A stretch of DNA of 64,000 nt from NCBI GenBank assembly GCA_028713225.1, contig JAQTOS010000006.1, forward strand, positions 62,001-126,000, written 5' to 3'. Position 1 is the stretch's first letter. Each line of letters opens with the position of its first letter. Positions 34,529 through 43,406 of the stretch are shown here, piece after piece. The notes beneath the pieces were generated by a model. The model was not told the origin of the DNA. It worked only from the letters and a program-made list of their open reading frames with translations, and did no database searches. Position numbers and translations under genes: made by a program. The stretch comes from Candidatus Altimarinota bacterium. Lineage in GTDB: Bacteria; Patescibacteriota; Gracilibacteria; BD1-5; UBA6164.

Positions 34529-35872
34529 GTGAATAAGTTAAATTTTTCACAAAAAGAGTTATTAAGTAAAGTTTTATTATTTTTTGGATTTATCTTACTT
34601 GCCGCATCTATAGGAGTAACTTTTTACTTTCTAATAAATGTACACTTGTGGGATAAATTATGGAAAATAATGATTCATAACTTTAACTTTTGGATAGTTA
34701 TATTTTTAGGTGCTGGATATACCATATGGAGAAAAATCAAAAATCCATTACAGTTTATCTGGCAAGAATTTTTTATTCAGCTTTTTGCTGGCATAATCGT
34801 CACAATAGCGATTTTTGGAACTTTATTTTTTTGGTTTTCTGGAATATCTGATACTGAAATTCATAATTCATATGCAGTAAATACTGAATATTATGAAGAA
34901 TGGACAGAAGAAGTCACTTACACAGAAGAAGAATGTAGTGGTAGTGGGGAAAATAAAACTTGTCATACTGTAACAAAAACAAGACACGATTATCATCCCC
35001 CATCTTGGCAAATAAATACTTCTACAAATGAAGTTATAAAAATCGATGAGACTCAATATAAAAATTTCGTTGCAAAATTTAGAAACGAAGATAAAAAGTT
35101 TTTATATAGAATTAATCAAGTAAGTTTTGGTGACGGAAATAAGTATGTTACTACTTGGTCTGGCGGAGAAGAAAATAAAGTTCCAATAGCTACTGAACAT
35201 ACTTATGTAAATTATCTAAAAGCTAGCAAGTCAATTAAAAAAAGACAAGGAGTGAAAAAGGCTTATGATAAATTACTAAAAGAATATCCTAAAACTTACG
35301 AAGGAGAATACGGAAATATTGAAGTCGATAGAATTGTAAATGCTGGTGTAAATTTACCTGTTAATTGGGTAAAATCAGTTGATTCTAAACTTGATTCTTA
35401 TTTGTCTAATGCAGGAGCTAGAAAAGAGTTAAATATTCTTATTTATACTGTAAATTCAAAAGATTCAGGTTTTATACATGCATTGGAGGAACACTGGATA
35501 TACGGAAAGAAAAATGATGTAATAATCGTTATGGGAATAAATCAATTTCCTAAAATTGAATGGCTAGAGATAATGGTTTTTGCTGGAAATGAATCTCTAA
35601 AAGTAGAATTACGCGATTCTATAAAATCTTTGAAAGATATATCAAATCCAGAAGAACTAACACAAATAATAAAAACAAAAGTTGAGCAAAAATATAAAAG
35701 AGTCTCTATGAAAACTCTTGAAAAGTTGCTTTATGATATAGATTTACCGATTTGGGTAATACTACTAGCTATGCTATGTGTTGCTACAATTATTGGATTC
35801 ATATCAATTATGTCTGAAAACAACTCAAAAAGAGATTATTCAGACATATTACAAAAAAGGAGTTTACGATGA
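34529..35872 (+). CDS. Membrane-anchored TPM-like protein, foreign, ends in TGA
   Basis: Starting at the GTG with an AAGGAG site, the protein is 447 aa long. It has N-terminal membrane segments (LLFFGFILLAASIGVTFYF; NFWIVIFLGAGYTIW; LFAGIIVTIAIFGTLFFWF), an extracytoplasmic part with a Cys pair (EECSGSGENKTC), a domain resembling the TPM fold (LNILIYTVNSKDSGF, GKKNDVIIVMGI) and a last membrane segment near residue 420. LemA and TPM proteins commonly pair, and a LemA-like gene follows. None of its roughly two dozen glycines is UGA, and the standard-code stop is TGA in an ATGA overlap. Under code 25 the ribosome would add about nine residues before a TAG at 35894-35896. Confidence 0.75.
   Translation: MNKLNFSQKELLSKVLLFFGFILLAASIGVTFYFLINVHLWDKLWKIMIHNFNFWIVIFLGAGYTIWRKIKNPLQFIWQEFFIQLFAGIIVTIAIFGTLFFWFSGISDTEIHNSYAVNTEYYEEWTEEVTYTEEECSGSGENKTCHTVTKTRHDYHPPSWQINTSTNEVIKIDETQYKNFVAKFRNEDKKFLYRINQVSFGDGNKYVTTWSGGEENKVPIATEHTYVNYLKASKSIKKRQGVKKAYDKLLKEYPKTYEGEYGNIEVDRIVNAGVNLPVNWVKSVDSKLDSYLSNAGARKELNILIYTVNSKDSGFIHALEEHWIYGKKNDVIIVMGINQFPKIEWLEIMVFAGNESLKVELRDSIKSLKDISNPEELTQIIKTKVEQKYKRVSMKTLEKLLYDIDLPIWVILLAMLCVATIIGFISIMSENNSKRDYSDILQKRSLR
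35857..35862 (+). promoter_or_regulatory. Shine-Dalgarno site of the LemA-like gene
   Basis: AAGGAG is 6 bases before the ATG at 35869, inside the end of the preceding gene. Confidence 0.75.
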
Positions 35873-36414
35873 AAAAATGGGGAATTATTGGTGCATTAGC
35901 ACTGATTGCATTGGGACTTTATGTAATCATTACGTATAATGATTTGGTAGGCTTGCAAAATACTCTCAGAACGACAACTGAAAACAATCAAAATGTATAT
36001 TCAAGTGTTTTGATGAAAATGAAGCAAGCCGGAATTATTGCAAAAGAAGAACGTAATACGCAAATTCAAGCATACGTTGATTCAATCAAAGCTCGTTACG
36101 GCGATGGTGGTTCAAAAGGTGTTATGACATGGATTCAAGAACAAAATCCAAGACTTACTGGGGAAATGTACAGTAAAGCACTTCAAATTGTTGAGTCCGG
36201 CTACAACGAAATTCAAGCAAATCAAACTACTGTAATTGACAATAAACGTCTTTACTATAATAAGCTTGATAAAATTCCTTCAAGCTGGGTAGCAAAATTA
36301 CTTGGCTTTACAAAAAAAGAGATTGATAGTTACACTATTATCCTGAAATCAGAAGCAGCGAAAGCTGATTACGCAACAGGCACTATGAGTGAGCAGAATA
36401 TCTTTAAAAAGTAA
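35869..36414 (+). CDS. LemA-family protein, foreign
   Basis: This 181-aa protein has one N-terminal membrane helix (MKKWGIIGALALIALGLYVI) and the LemA-type helical body (YNDLVGLQNTLRTTTENNQN, VYSSVLMKMKQAG, IVESGYNEIQANQTTVIDNK, RLYYNKLDKIPSS). The family is membrane-anchored and of unclear function. It uses CGT arginine codons and GC-richer synonymous codons unlike native genes (which use AGA), has a strong Shine-Dalgarno site and no UGA. It overlaps the preceding gene as ATGA, the classic translationally coupled pair of a standard-code genome. A terminator follows. Confidence 0.85.
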   Translation: MKKWGIIGALALIALGLYVIITYNDLVGLQNTLRTTTENNQNVYSSVLMKMKQAGIIAKEERNTQIQAYVDSIKARYGDGGSKGVMTWIQEQNPRLTGEMYSKALQIVESGYNEIQANQTTVIDNKRLYYNKLDKIPSSWVAKLLGFTKKEIDSYTIILKSEAAKADYATGTMSEQNIFKK

Positions 36415-36420
36415 AAATTA

Positions 36421-36454
36421 CCCTCTTCGTTAATGAAGAGGGCTTTATTTTTTT
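36421..36454 (+). terminator. Terminator of the LemA/TPM unit
   Basis: CCCTCTTC and GAAGAGGG form a stem, followed by a T-rich run; the converging nrtR gene ends right behind it. Confidence 0.85.
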
Positions 36455-37142
36455 ATAAAATACCTACTATTTTAAGTTCATTATCTGAAAAACTATATAG
36501 TGCTGCTGGCCTATTTGTAGATTTATCTAGATTTCAAGTATCTTTTAATATATTTAATGATGCTATTTTTTTTCTGAAATTTCTTTTATCAAGTTTAGTA
36601 TCCAAAATACTTTCATAAACTGCTTGCATCCTCGATAGGGTAAATTCTTGAGGCAAAATATTTTTTACTATATTTGTATATTCTAGTTTCCAATCAAGTC
36701 TTTGTTTTGCGTATTTAATAATTTTTTCATGGTCATATCATATAGAAATCTCATCTATTCTTGAATAATCTATTATGTGAACTTTTGTAAGGTCTACATT
36801 TTGCATAAATAAATCTGATGAAACAAGAGCATAATAAGTAACAGAAACTACATGTCATCTTGGGTCTCTATTAACATCTCAAAAAGTATAAAGTTGTTCT
36901 TTGTAAACTCATTTTATTCCTGTTCTATTTTGTAATATGTTATCAAAATTTTCTTCCAAAGATAATCCACTTCTAACTATTCAACCAGGAAGAATATATT
37001 TTCATTTTTCTGGTCAATCTTCTGTTCTTTGATTTAGAAGTAAGTAAAGACTTCATTTATAAACAGTAAAAATAACAATATCTATTGCCAAAGCTGGAAT
37101 AGAAAGCGAAAAAATATCTGGAGTAAGATTATTTGATGTCAT
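36453..37142 (-). CDS. nrtR: NrtR-type Nudix regulator of NAD metabolism
   Basis: This 229-aa protein has an N-terminal Nudix domain (LAIDIVIFTVYKGSLYLLLN, LPGGIVRSGLSLEENFDNIL) and a C-terminal winged helix (LPQEFTLSRMQAVYESIL, KLDKRNFRKKIASL, RPAALYSFSD). This order and the strings LYTFGDVNRDPRGHVVSV are typical of NrtR, a repressor that senses ADP-ribose-type ligands and controls NAD salvage. The Nudix box is degenerate (no REXXEE), as expected of a regulator that no longer hydrolyses. It lies within a run of NAD genes. An 18-bp motif shared with pncA and pncB overlaps its predicted -10 box. Confidence 0.88.
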
Positions 37143-37165
37143 ATATTTTTTATTTAAATTTAATA

Positions 37166-37183
37166 TAAGTGTATTATATACAG
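37166..37183. promoter_or_regulatory. Candidate NrtR operator before nrtR
   Basis: TAAGTGTATTATATACAG matches two near-identical sites before pncB and pncA. It overlaps the predicted nrtR -10 box (TATAAT on the minus strand, 37173-37178), as expected for autorepression. Confidence 0.6.
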
Positions 37184-37313
37184 TTTTAAATATTTTAAAA
37201 GTATTTTTTAGAAAAATAAAATCCATTTTATTTGCAAAAAACAGAGCTTAAATTTGACTTATTTTTATTTATAATTATAAATATTTCTTATATTATTTTC
37301 TCGTATCAAAATA

Positions 37314-38456
37314 ATGAACTCAATAAAAGATATTACTTATAATACTGCAATCTTTGTGAACTCAGATTCGGCTTGCGAAAATAATTGTCCTGGATGTAGA
37401 TTATGAGTTAAAGAAGCTGATTTATCTAAAAAACTTCCACTATCTGAATTAAAAAATAGAATAGATTATTTATCTGAAAACATTAATTACTGATGAAGTC
37501 TTATTTTTCAGCCTTGAAATATTTTACTTGAATATAAAATTGACGAAATCGAAGAATTATTCACTTATACATCAGAAAAAACAAATAAATTAATTCAATG
37601 GGAAATTGCTAAACTTGATTCTAGAATTCTTGATTTTTTAGAATCAGAAAAAATAAAATCATTAATCCAAAATCAAAAACTCTGTTTAAATGTTTGATAT
37701 CTAGTAAAAGATTTAAAATTATTAAAAGAAATTTTTGCAAAAGTCTTTGTGTTGTGAAGAGAAAATAGAAAAAATCAGATAATAAAAGAATGATTTCAAG
37801 ATGATTTTTTAAATTTAAGCGATGAAGAATATCTACAAAAACTTAGCCAGTATGCAAATACTTGAAAAATAAATGAAAATGAAAATAGAATGCTTTTTAG
37901 TATCCATAACTTATGAAATCTAGACAATAATATAGATGACTTTTGGAATTTTATAGATTTTTGTGGCTTTGACCCAGATAAAAATGAATTAAAATATGCT
38001 ATAGAAAATCATACTTATTTTTCTTCTCTGGAATCATGAGTGAGTATACAATTTATATATTTAGAAGAAAATAAAATAGTTGATTGAACTGTAGTTTGGG
38101 CAACTACTTACCAAAAATGAGAAGAAAGATGTATTTTAAATGATGGTAGTGAATTAGATATTTTATGAGATTGAACTATTAGTTTTCATACAAATCCTTG
38201 TAATTCTATAGCTTTGTGAAATATAAAAGAATCAACTTGATTTGATGTAGAAAAAGCTTTTGAAGAACACAAAATAAGAATCTCTAATATTCTTATAAAA
38301 TATTCTGAAACGGAAAATTTCAATCAATCTCAATTATGCAAAAAATGCTTAAACTGAGAAAATCCAGAAGTAAGTTTTTATGAAGAATTAAAATTTTTCG
38401 TAAAAAAAGATTTAAAATCTATAAAAAAGAAAATATTCAGAATTTTATCGATATAA
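37314..38456 (+). CDS. Radical-SAM-like protein, possible frameshift near its end
   Basis: In the main frame this is a 380-aa protein. Near its start CENNCPGC gives a CX3CX2C cluster like the radical-SAM 4Fe-4S motif, and near its end LCKKCLNGE adds another Cys pair, so it may hold iron-sulfur clusters. No closer family is recognised. After a run of seven A at 38402-38408 the -1 frame stays open for about 38 more codons and ends with TAA at 38522-38524, inside the terminator, as several native genes here do. So the real C-terminus is probably FKIYKKENIQNFID... ending LKKAV, reached by a -1 slip or hidden by a sequencing error. Confidence 0.65.
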
Positions 38457-38524
38457 AATATATTGAAATTCCAGAAAATTTCCAAAATAATCCTGTGGAT
38501 TATTTTCTAAAAAAAGCAGTTTAA
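38402..38524 (+). other. Possible -1 frameshift site and alternative C-terminal extension
   Basis: A run of seven A followed by G (AAAAAAAG) is a slippery sequence. Shifting by -1 there opens a frame of about 38 codons with native codon use, ending in TAA within the terminator hairpin. Without the shift the protein stops at 38456. Confidence 0.5.
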
Positions 38525-38537
38525 GACTGCTTTTTTT
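38509..38537. terminator. Bidirectional terminator between converging genes
   Basis: AAAAAAGCAGT and ACTGCTTTTTT form a stem around TTAAG. It serves the plus-strand radical-SAM-like gene and, reversed, nadE. Confidence 0.85.
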
Positions 38538-41043
38538 AGTTTATCATCTCCCCAACTTTCGCTCTTACATTAACAGCTAAATCCAAAATCATATTATCAA
38601 AATTAAAGTCAAACAATGAATCCAAAGCTTCAAATCCTCAAGCTCAAGTAGTGTAAGATCCTGCATCAACTCTGAAAAAAATTATAAGTAATTCTACAAA
38701 AGTTTTATCATCAAATCAAGAATTTTTAGCTCGTTCTTCTATCTCTTTTTTAGCATCAGTTAAGCTGATTTTATCTTGTAAATATTCTCAAATAACATCA
38801 ATTCCTATCAAAGATATAGCAAATTTTTTATATTTTTCTTCTATTTTCATTTCATCAAAAAATTTTTCTATCATTTTAGTAGTATATTCGTGTTGAGCCT
38901 CTTTCCCTTCATTTTCTATAGCTTGTGGTTTTCCTATATCGTGAAGAGCTAAGATAAGTTTAAAAATCTCTCTATCAAAATTTGCAGGAAATTTCTCTCA
39001 AACAAAGAATTTTTCAAAATTTCTTAAAACCATAGCTGTGTGAGTACCAATAGAATATTTTTCCCAAACTCAAGCATCTTTTTCGTAAATATGATGATAT
39101 TTTTCCTTTATTGCATTTGCAAAATCTGCCTTTAAATATCTATTAAAAATCTCATCTATTTTATCTTTTTTGATGATTTTATCCTTTAATTCTCTATATT
39201 TTCTAGTGAAATAAATAGGATTTTGTGCTTCTCTTAAATCTGTACCAAAAGCTCTTTTACTCACTCGTATAATTGGGGGACTTTGTATTCTTTTGAAAAA
39301 ATTATTTTTCATCATCTTGTAAATCTTTTCAATATTTTCTACAAAAGCTAAATTTGTAGGGAAAATTTCTGGAACAATTTGTCTATTAATTTTCAATTTT
39401 TCTTCCAAAACTCCAGCATCAAAACAATTTAAAATATAATCTAAATCTTTTCTTTCCTCAATAATTTGATACAAAATAGCATCAACAAAAGGATAATCAA
39501 AAGGATCTCATTTTCACTCATCTACATCTTGATGTTCTGATAATTCTGCTGATGGCATAACATTTATAACATCATTCAAAATTCATCATTTTTTCTCATC
39601 TAAAAATCTTGCTAATTCATAAACTTGAGTTTTATACAAATCTCAAATTGGGGTAAAAGCTCAGGCAACATCTCAGTATAAAGTAGCATATCAAAGAGCA
39701 ATTTCTGTTTTATTTCAATTAGCTGTAAATATAGCATTTTCTTGACTTGCAATTCCTGCCAAAACTCTAGCTCATCTATCACGAGCTTGTATATTTTCCA
39801 AATTCAATCATTTCACTTCTTTTCCCAAAGCTTTTTCAATCTCGTTTTTCGTCATATCTACAATATTTTGAATAGGAAATTCGATATATTTTATTCCTAA
39901 ATTATCTGCCAATTTTTTTGCAATATTTTTTGTAGTATTTGAATTAAATTTACTAGGCATATTTATAGCTATCACATTTTCTCGTCCAATTGCATCAACC
40001 AAAAGTGTAGCAACAATCGCACTATCTATTCATCCACTCAAACCTATAACAACTTTTTTTTGTTTTATAGAAATCATAAATTCTTTGATTCCATAAACTA
40101 AAACTTGGTGGATTTGTTCTGACATAGCCCTCACCCCCGGCCCCTCTCCCAATGGTAGAGGGGGGATAGTTTGTTCTGTCCCCTCGCCCATTGGGAGAGG
40201 GCTAGGGTGAGGGCTGTTCTTGTTAGTATGAGGTATTATCTTATTTTCCAAAAAATATCATCCTCAAATTTTTTCTCAATTTTGAAATACACTAGATTCT
40301 CAATCAAATACAAATATATTTTTACCTGTATTTTGCACACCTGTATTATTTGCATAAATAAAATCTATTCAGTCGCTTTTTTCTCTCATTATTTTTTCTC
40401 TTTTCGCTTGTTTATTTAGAGAAAAAGGAGAAGCTGAAATATTTACAATAATATCAGATCAATTTTCTTTTAATAAATTTACAGGTTTGATTTGATAATC
40501 TGTATCCCACATATCCTCACAAACAACTATTCAAACATTTCTTTTGATTCCATTTATAACAATTTCAAAAGGCTTAAAATAATTTTCCAAAGATTTTCAC
40601 TCTTCCCTAGCTAATTTATCCAAAGAATAGAAATATCTTTCATCATCAAATTGTTTGTATTTTGGCATAAGTGATTTAATAGTATATCAATCAAAAACTC
40701 AATTTGATATTTTTTGCCCATTTTGTGCTATAAATCAAGCATTATATTTTCTCATAGAACCATCTTCATTTTTTTTAAGTTCATCAATCAAAATATTTCA
40801 CCAAATTGCTCGTGCACGATTTTTCGTAGTGTCTATAATTTCCTGATTCATATCGTGACATTCTCTCACAAAAGATTCATTTTCAAAATCATCTCCCAAG
40901 AAATATCCAGGCACAGCCATTTCTGGAAATATAATCATTTCAGAGTCTGTATTTTTTATAGCACTTATAATATTTTTCAAATTTTTCTCAGGATTTCCAG
41001 GAATAACTTTCATCTGAGCGATATTTATAGTATTTGTTTTCAT
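38536..41043 (-). CDS. nadE: Glutamine-dependent NAD synthetase fused to an HD domain
   Basis: This 835-aa protein has three parts. Residues 1-270 form a nitrilase-type glutaminase: Glu41 in FPEMAVPGY, Lys in LMPKYKQFDDERYF and Cys (about 175) in GIVVCEDMWD. Residues about 310-620 form the synthetase: the PP-loop IGLSGGIDSAIVA (about 335), FTANGNKTEIALGYATLYGD and PSAELSEHQDVDEG. The remaining 200 residues form an HD-type domain: SIGTHTAMVLRNFEKF and LILALHDIGKP (about 690-700). The third domain is not usual in NadE. Between the first two domains lies a GC-rich palindromic insert coding for about 31 residues. It converts nicotinate adenine dinucleotide to NAD with glutamine. Confidence 0.92.
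40127..40214. repeat. GC-rich palindromic element inserted in frame within nadE
   Basis: GCCCTCACCC and GGGTGAGGGC form the outer arms of an 88-bp imperfect palindrome, with inner arms built on CCCTCTCCCAATGG. It is very GC-rich in a gene of about 30% GC and encodes Pro/Gly-rich residues (PSPLPMGEG, PPLPLGEGPGVRA) in the linker between glutaminase and synthetase. The reading frame is kept. Confidence 0.85.
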
Positions 41044-41071
41044 AGGTATGAAAGTTAAAAGATATTTTAGA

Positions 41072-41180
41072 TTAACCCATCCGGCTTTCAGCCACCTTCC
41101 CTTAAGTCTAATGGAAGGATTTTTACTTTTGTTCTATTCCCTTCCCTTAGATTTAAGGGAAGGGCTAGGGATGGGTTATT
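41072..41180. repeat. Palindromic MITE-like element, copy 1
   Basis: TAACCCATCC and GGATGGGTTA form the outer arms of a roughly 105-bp element. It contains GGCTTTCAGCCACC, shared with the copies at 43.3 and 50.9 kb, and inner arms CTTCCCTTA / TAAGGGAAG. It lies between nadE and two foreign-looking small ORFs. Confidence 0.7.
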
Positions 41181-41191
41181 AACTTTTTTAT

Positions 41192-41219
41192 TTGACAAAT
41201 ATATTATTGTAACTATAAA
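41192..41219 (+). promoter_or_regulatory. Promoter of the small ORFs at 41.3 kb
   Basis: TTGACA and TATAAA are separated by 16 bases; the first ORF starts 69 bases downstream. Confidence 0.6.
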
Positions 41220-41287
41220 GGCTTTGTCTTTTACTATTCTATAGCGTCAAAATAGACTATAGGAAATTCAACTCAAAGGAGTAAAGG

Positions 41288-41500
41288 ATGGAAGAAAATA
41301 ATATACTTCTTGAAGTTCGTTACTCTGTAAATAGAGTATCAAATTTCTATGTTGGTGCAGTTAGTGTCTATAAGGCTAATGTATTTCAATATTTTATAAT
41401 GAATTCACATTTAACCGATACAGATGAGACTATAGCTATATCAAAAACAAAAACTACTGCGGATATAATTCGCCAAAATATACTTTCGCCAAAAGAGTAA
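41288..41500 (+). CDS. Small unknown protein, 70 aa, foreign-looking
   Basis: The ATG is preceded by AAAGGAG with a 6-base gap, a clear Shine-Dalgarno site that native genes here lack. There is no UGA codon, Arg codons include CGT and CGC, and the stop is TAA. The sequence (SVYKANVFQYFIMNSHLTD, ETIAISKTKTTADIIRQN) suggests a small mixed alpha/beta protein; no family is recognised. It lies just behind a palindromic element and shares a promoter with the next small ORF, so it may have come in with a mobile piece of DNA. Confidence 0.6.
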   Translation: MEENNILLEVRYSVNRVSNFYVGAVSVYKANVFQYFIMNSHLTDTDETIAISKTKTTADIIRQNILSPKE

Positions 41501-41560
41501 GGATAGTCTTTTCTAAAATCTGTGTAAAATAGACGGAAAATTTAGTTAGAAGGAAAAAGC

Positions 41561-41731
41561 ATGAATAAAAGACTATTTGCAAAAAATAATGTTGTAAAAC
41601 ATCAACTTTTGTCTAGAAAAAAGTTGTTAAAGCTAGGATTAAAAAAACTAGCTATACTACTAAGAAGTGAGGAAATTCATTTTCCAAATGAGGAAAGTAA
41701 AGTTTTAAACAAACTAAATACTTTACAATAA
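41561..41731 (+). CDS. Small basic protein, 56 aa, foreign-looking
   Basis: A short ORF (MNKRLFAKNNVVKHQLLSRK...) with an upstream GAAGGA Shine-Dalgarno-like site, no UGA and a TAA stop. It is very basic and helical (KKLLKLGLKKLAILLRSEE), and is too short to assign. The bases TAAAATAGAC upstream resemble those before the preceding ORF. A GC-rich terminator follows directly, so it is a real transcription unit end. Confidence 0.5.
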   Translation: MNKRLFAKNNVVKHQLLSRKKLLKLGLKKLAILLRSEEIHFPNEESKVLNKLNTLQ

Positions 41732-41739
41732 ATCCATAA

Positions 41740-41760
41740 CCCGCATTTGCGGGCTTTTTT
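41740..41760 (+). terminator. Terminator of the small-ORF unit
   Basis: CCCGCA and TGCGGG form a stem with a 2-base loop plus GC extension, followed by CTTTTTT. Confidence 0.8.
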
Positions 41761-41774
41761 ATTCCCAAAAACTT

Positions 41775-43256
41775 CTAAGCTCGCATAAATCTAGCTTTTA
41801 CTTCTTCCCTAATTCTGTTAGTTTCTTCATCTCTTTTTGTTGCTAAATTAATATACTTCATAGTTTCATTTACTCTTGTTCTAGCTTTTTCTATATTAGC
41901 TACAATATTTTTATCAAAAATTTCTCATTTTTCATAAATTGGTTTTAATAATCTTTCTCCAAATTTCATAGTTCTGTCTTGTACTATATATCTAGCATCA
42001 GTTCTAATTTCTACATTTAAATCACCTGGAATTGCTTCTTTTATAGGGTCATTTGATAATTTACCAGTGTATATTTCTCATTCTTTTGTAAGTTTATACC
42101 CAGCAGAAACTTCATCTCTTGTTTTATTTTTTGTTACAAGTAATCCTCCAAGTCCATAAACTATAAATTTTTCTGGGTCAAATCCTGTTTCTCTGATTTT
42201 AGTTTCTATTTCAAATATTTTTTCTTTTGAACTAATATCTGCAATAACTATTTTGTCTTTGTTTGGATCTAAAAATCCATTTTCTTTTTGTTGTTTTAAA
42301 GCATAAATAGCTTGTTCTAATAAATCTCAGCTATCAAGTCTCATATTTATTACTTTGTTTGTGAATCTATATTTTTTCTTTAATTCTATAATTTTGTCTA
42401 TTCATCTAATTGAATCTACTAAATCTACAAGTAAAGCAACTCTATCCATTTTTTCTATAGCATTATCAAATGCTTCGTCTTCTGTATCGTAAGCAGCTAA
42501 GTATCTATGAGCTGTAGTTCCAGCAGATAATACTTTTGAAAGAGCTAAAACTGCAGTATCATTTGATGTAAATTTCAATCATCCTCACACATATAGTGCT
42601 TCAATTGCATCAATATGAGCTTCTTCATTTATTGCAGCTCTTTTCCCAAATTCTACTATTCTTCCTTCTCAAATGAAACTTACTATTTCATGAATATCAG
42701 TTGCAACAATAGTTTGATAAAATACTCTTAAAAATAATGGTTCAAATACTGCTGCAAGTTCAGCTGGTCCACTAATACTCATAATTGGTTCACCTGCTTT
42801 CATAACAGTTCCATCTTCGACAGCTCTCACACTAAGTGGTAAAAATCCATTATTTTCATCTATAACTTTTTGCCACATTGCTTTATCAAAATAGCTATTT
42901 CCTCATGCATTTTTTTGATTTGCATAAAAATCTCGTGCAAAATCAAGTTCATTTTGAGTAATTGGCATTAATAGAATATCATCTATGATTTTCTTAATAC
43001 CATAAACCACATTATAAAGCCCATTTGGAGATTTTCTAAGAGTCATAGTATAAGTTTCCATTGTATTCTTTTTTTCTTCTCATTTTAAATGAGTCATAGT
43101 TCTATTATAAGTATCAGTTGAAACTATTTTATTTTTCTTTGCTATGTCTTTTCTTATTCTCAAATCTTGAATTTCTTCAAAATCTTGGAAATTTATTTCC
43201 GGGAAAGCAAAATGTTTCTGCTTATATTCCCTTTCAAAGTTTATTGTTGCTGTCAT
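41775..43256 (-). CDS. pncB: Nicotinate phosphoribosyltransferase
   Basis: This 493-aa protein matches the NAPRT family: TMTLRKSPNGLYNVVYG, PLSVRAVEDGTVMKAGEPIM, FEPLFLRVFYQTIVATD, the GTTAHRYLAAY segment (catalytic region), LVDLVDSIRGI, NMRLDSGDLLE and FIVYGLGGLLVTKN. It joins nicotinate to phosphoribosyl pyrophosphate to give nicotinate mononucleotide, step two of the salvage pathway. It lies downstream of pncA on the same strand. A palindromic element and a candidate NrtR operator lie between the two genes. Confidence 0.9.
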
Positions 43257-43277
43257 AATTAGTTATGGTTAAGGAAT

Positions 43278-43374
43278 AATCCCCCGGCTTTCAGCCACCC
43301 CCTTAATAAGGGGGACTCTTTATTTTTCCAAGTCCCCCTTATCAAGGGGGTGACGAGGAACGAGTCGGGGGATT
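43278..43374. repeat. Palindromic MITE-like element, copy 2
   Basis: AATCCCCCG and CGGGGGATT form the outer arms; the inside holds GGCTTTCAGCCACCCCC, AATAAGGGGGACT and AGTCCCCCTTAT. It sits between pncB and its candidate operator. Confidence 0.8.
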
Positions 43375-43386
43375 TGTTCTAATTTA

Positions 43387-43404
43387 TTGTATATTTTACA
43401 CTTA
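43387..43404. promoter_or_regulatory. Candidate NrtR operator before pncB
   Basis: TTGTATATTTTACACTTA is 16/18 identical to the site before pncA and contains TGTA-N5-TACA as an inverted repeat. Confidence 0.55.
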
Positions 43405-43406
43405 TT

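Noticed and set aside
40030-40251. Separate 73-aa ORF with GEG-rich repeat
   Set aside because: It is in frame with nadE and is the palindromic insert in its linker.
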